Assembly: GCA_004557195.1 (NCBI GenBank) | Contig: SFER01000088.1 | Location: 1 to 9,168, forward strand | Direction: 5' to 3' | DNA: 9,168 nt | DNA from: Bacteroidales bacterium | GTDB taxonomy: Bacteria > Bacteroidota > Bacteroidia > Bacteroidales > Muribaculaceae | In this document: positions 7,134-9,168 of the stretch, piece after piece | How positions within the stretch are numbered: the stretch's first letter is position 1 | Layout: each line of letters opens with the position of its first letter | The notes under the pieces: model-generated | The model's input: the letters and a program-made list of their open reading frames with translations, nothing else | Database searches by the model: none | Told to the model about the DNA's origin: nothing | Position numbers and translations under genes: made by a program

Positions 7134-8810
7134 ATGAAAACAAATATATTAGGTAGCATCATAATCACTGCTGTGGCATCTTTGTCGTTGGCGTCTTGTA
7201 GCGACTTCCTCGATACAACTCCTACCGATTCCGCTTCCGATAAACTCATCTGGAGCAAATACGAATATGCCCAGTTGCAAGCCAATTATATGTATGAGGA
7301 CTTGAACCTCACCAATGGCTATGGCGATGGCACCGGTTGCACTCGCGACTGCTTCATCGGTTTGTCGGAGTCGCTCACCGAGTTGTTCAAATACGGCGGT
7401 TACAACTACACTGCGCTCAACCGTATCCCTTCCGAATTTGCCTACGGCACAAGTTCGACTCTCACCAACAGTTATGTCGATTCTTACCTCGGCTGCTGGG
7501 GCTCGATGTACCGCTACATCTCCACTGCCAACCAGAGCATTTCCAACCTCCGCAAGTATGGTACTTTCGACGAGGCTAAGAAAACCGAAATCGAGGCTGA
7601 ATTCCGCTTCTTCCGCGCTTTCTACTACTTCACCCTTGCAAAACGCTATTCCAAGATGATTCTCTACACCGAGAACATGGACGAATACACCAAGGATAAA
7701 GAACCTGTCGATCGCGCTACCGTTTATCAGCAAATCTATGACGACTTGAAGTTTGCAGGCGAAAACCTTCCCGAAAGCACAACCCCCAACGGCCGTCTCA
7801 CTTCGGGTGTTGCCTACGCTCTCATGTCGCGCGCTATGCTCTATGCCGAGCGTTGGCAGGATGCTCGCGATGCCGCCCTCAAAGTTAAGGCTCAAGGCTA
7901 CGACTTTGCCGACGACCTCGAGACTCCTTTCACCCCGGGTGGTAAAGGCGCTATCTTCCAATTCTGCTTCGACCTCACCGCTCAAACTCACAACTTCGAC
8001 TGCTATTATTCTCCCGGCGGCGACAAACTCGCTTACTCCAACCCCGTATCCGGTGGTTATGGTTGCCCCACTCAAGAAATGGTTGAGTCGTTTGAATATG
8101 TTACCGGCGGTCTTCCCGACTGGAGCGCATGGCACACTTCTCAAGGCACTCAGGAGACTCCTCCCTACGAAATCCTTGAGCCCCGATTCGCTCACACTAT
8201 CCTCTACAACGGCGCTGCTTGGAAAACTCGTGAAATCGAATCTTTCGACGGTGGTGCAGATGGTTGGTTGCAATGGATGAAAGGCGACATGTGCGAGGGT
8301 AAATCCACTACAAGTTACTACTTGCGCAAACTCGTTGATGAGAACAACTATTTCGCCAACGGCTCTCGTTGCACCAAGCCTTTCACATTCATCCGATATG
8401 CCGAGGTTATGCTCAACCTTGCCGAGGCTTGCTATCGTCTCAACGACAACGATGGCGCGCTCGACGCTCTCAACGCTGTTCGCACTCGCACAGCCGTAGG
8501 TCTTCCTCAAGTGAACGCTTCGGGCGATAACCTCTTCGCTGCCATCCGTCAGGAACGCAAAGTGGAACTCGCCTACGAAGGACACTACTATTGGGATATG
8601 CGTCGCTGGCATCTCGCCCACGAAGCATTCACCGGCAACCGTGCCCATGGTTTCAAAATCGTGAAAGAACCCAATGGCGCTCTCACTTATTACTACATCG
8701 AGGTGGATGACCAAAACCGCAACTTCCCCGAAAAGATGTACACCAATCCAATTCCGCAATCCGAATTGGAAAACAATAAGTTAATAACTCAAGATCCCGC
8801 TTGGAACTAA
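7134..8810 (+). CDS. SusD/RagB-family glycan-binding outer-membrane lipoprotein
   Basis: A 558-residue lipoprotein that caps the SusC pore and helps bind and deliver the glycan. The N-terminus has a short basic start, a hydrophobic helix and the lipobox LASC with C22 as the lipidated cysteine, followed by SDFLD; acidic residues after the cysteine fit surface export in Bacteroidetes. Family hallmarks are EAEFRFFRAFYYF (154-166) in the TPR-like helical core, the helix GVAYALMSRAMLYAE, NLAEACYR with DALNAVRTRT (428 to about 453) and the C-terminal RQERKVELAYEG (472-483) then YWDMRRW. The ending, with NPIPQSELENN close to the C-terminus, is typical of the family, as is the length. The gene starts 11 nt after susC and 19 nt before the next lipoprotein gene. 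Several aromatic-rich loops (for example around YYSPGGDKLAYSNP) could form the glycan site; this is inference. Confidence 0.97.
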   Translation: MKTNILGSIIITAVASLSLASCSDFLDTTPTDSASDKLIWSKYEYAQLQANYMYEDLNLTNGYGDGTGCTRDCFIGLSESLTELFKYGGYNYTALNRIPSEFAYGTSSTLTNSYVDSYLGCWGSMYRYISTANQSISNLRKYGTFDEAKKTEIEAEFRFFRAFYYFTLAKRYSKMILYTENMDEYTKDKEPVDRATVYQQIYDDLKFAGENLPESTTPNGRLTSGVAYALMSRAMLYAERWQDARDAALKVKAQGYDFADDLETPFTPGGKGAIFQFCFDLTAQTHNFDCYYSPGGDKLAYSNPVSGGYGCPTQEMVESFEYVTGGLPDWSAWHTSQGTQETPPYEILEPRFAHTILYNGAAWKTREIESFDGGADGWLQWMKGDMCEGKSTTSYYLRKLVDENNYFANGSRCTKPFTFIRYAEVMLNLAEACYRLNDNDGALDALNAVRTRTAVGLPQVNASGDNLFAAIRQERKVELAYEGHYYWDMRRWHLAHEAFTGNRAHGFKIVKEPNGALTYYYIEVDDQNRNFPEKMYTNPIPQSELENNKLITQDPAWN

Positions 8811-8829
8811 TTTTAATGCCTAATCAAAA

Positions 8830-9168
8830 ATGAAAAAGAATATTTTATTGCTCCTTGCGGTGGTGATGCTCGCCATGACTTCGTGTGAAGACCCGAAGTA
8901 TGTTGCTCCTACTGCCGACCGCCAAGGACTCACAAGTCTTACCGCCATCTTCACAAGCGGTCCGTTTGTGGATCAGACGATGGCAAAACTTGATATCACC
9001 GACCCGATTCCTGACCGCCTGGTGATTCCTGTTCCCTACTACTATCCTGAGACGAGCGACGATGAAACCGCTCAATACATGAACAAGGTGCGCGTGCAAG
9101 CCGCTCTTGCAGCCAACTGCTACATCAGCCCGGCTCTCACCGTTCTCGACCTCACCAAGGAGAATGAG
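8830..9168 (+). CDS. N-terminal part of a lipoprotein downstream of SusD (possible surface glycan-binding protein)
   Basis: An open frame that starts 19 nt after susD and runs off the right edge with no stop: 113 codons visible. It encodes a classic lipoprotein signal: MKKN, a leucine/valine-rich helix, then the lipobox MTSC with C19, followed by EDP. Acidic residues directly after the cysteine resemble the Bacteroidetes lipoprotein export signal, so surface exposure is likely. The mature part (LTSLTAIFTSGPF, RLVIPVPYYYPE, KVRVQAALAANCYISPAL) looks like the start of a beta-sandwich repeat. It is faintly reminiscent of DUF5018-type proteins encoded after SusD in Bacteroides PULs, but I would not insist on that. 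By position it is probably the SusE-like or surface glycan-binding protein of this system. The ATG is supported by the signal peptide and the A-rich sequence just upstream. Confidence 0.85.
   Translation, partial: MKKNILLLLAVVMLAMTSCEDPKYVAPTADRQGLTSLTAIFTSGPFVDQTMAKLDITDPIPDRLVIPVPYYYPETSDDETAQYMNKVRVQAALAANCYISPALTVLDLTKENE

Noticed and set aside
7149..8759. 536-aa minus-strand open frame over susD as a gene
   Set aside because: It is an exact codon-register shadow of a clear SusD gene, explained by missing TTA/CTA/TCA codons; its translation shows no recognisable domain.

Overview
This window reads as part of a polysaccharide utilization locus (PUL) from a Bacteroidales bacterium. It contains a paired SusC-like TonB-dependent transporter and SusD-like lipoprotein, A+T-rich junctions mostly without clear Shine-Dalgarno sequences, and lipoboxes followed by acidic residues. 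By eye, the G+C content is near 50% and Leu (CTC), Ile (ATC), Asn (AAC) and Asp (GAC) codons are favoured. That is higher than typical Bacteroides and would suit a Muribaculaceae-like gut lineage, but the family assignment is inference only.

Layout: all seven coding regions lie on the + strand with gaps of only 2, 13, 26, 33, 11 and 19 nt, so one polycistronic unit is likely. In order they are: (1) the C-terminal end of an unidentified protein, with a tail reminiscent of PUL FAD-dependent oxidoreductases; (2) a DUF4434-like predicted TIM-barrel protein with a twin-arginine-like export signal; (3) a sugar-porter MFS transporter; (4) an N-acylglucosamine 2-epimerase (AGE/RnBP) family enzyme; (5) a SusC-like porin; (6) a SusD-like lipoprotein; (7) the N-terminal part of another lipoprotein, placed where PULs usually encode a surface glycan-binding protein. 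Both ends of the operon are cut off by the window.

The parts fit a pathway through the cell envelope. The downstream lipoprotein and SusD would capture a glycan at the surface, and SusC would import it across the outer membrane. The DUF4434-like protein would process it in the periplasm, the MFS protein would take the freed sugar across the inner membrane by proton symport, and the cytosolic epimerase would invert C2 (for example ManNAc/GlcNAc). The AGE + MFS pairing recalls the nanE/nanT part of Bacteroides sialic-acid catabolism, but no sialate lyase, sialidase or kinase is visible here, so the substrate stays open. No regulator, tRNA, rRNA, CRISPR array, insertion sequence or convincing promoter or terminator was found, and there is no gene-free stretch over 300 bases.
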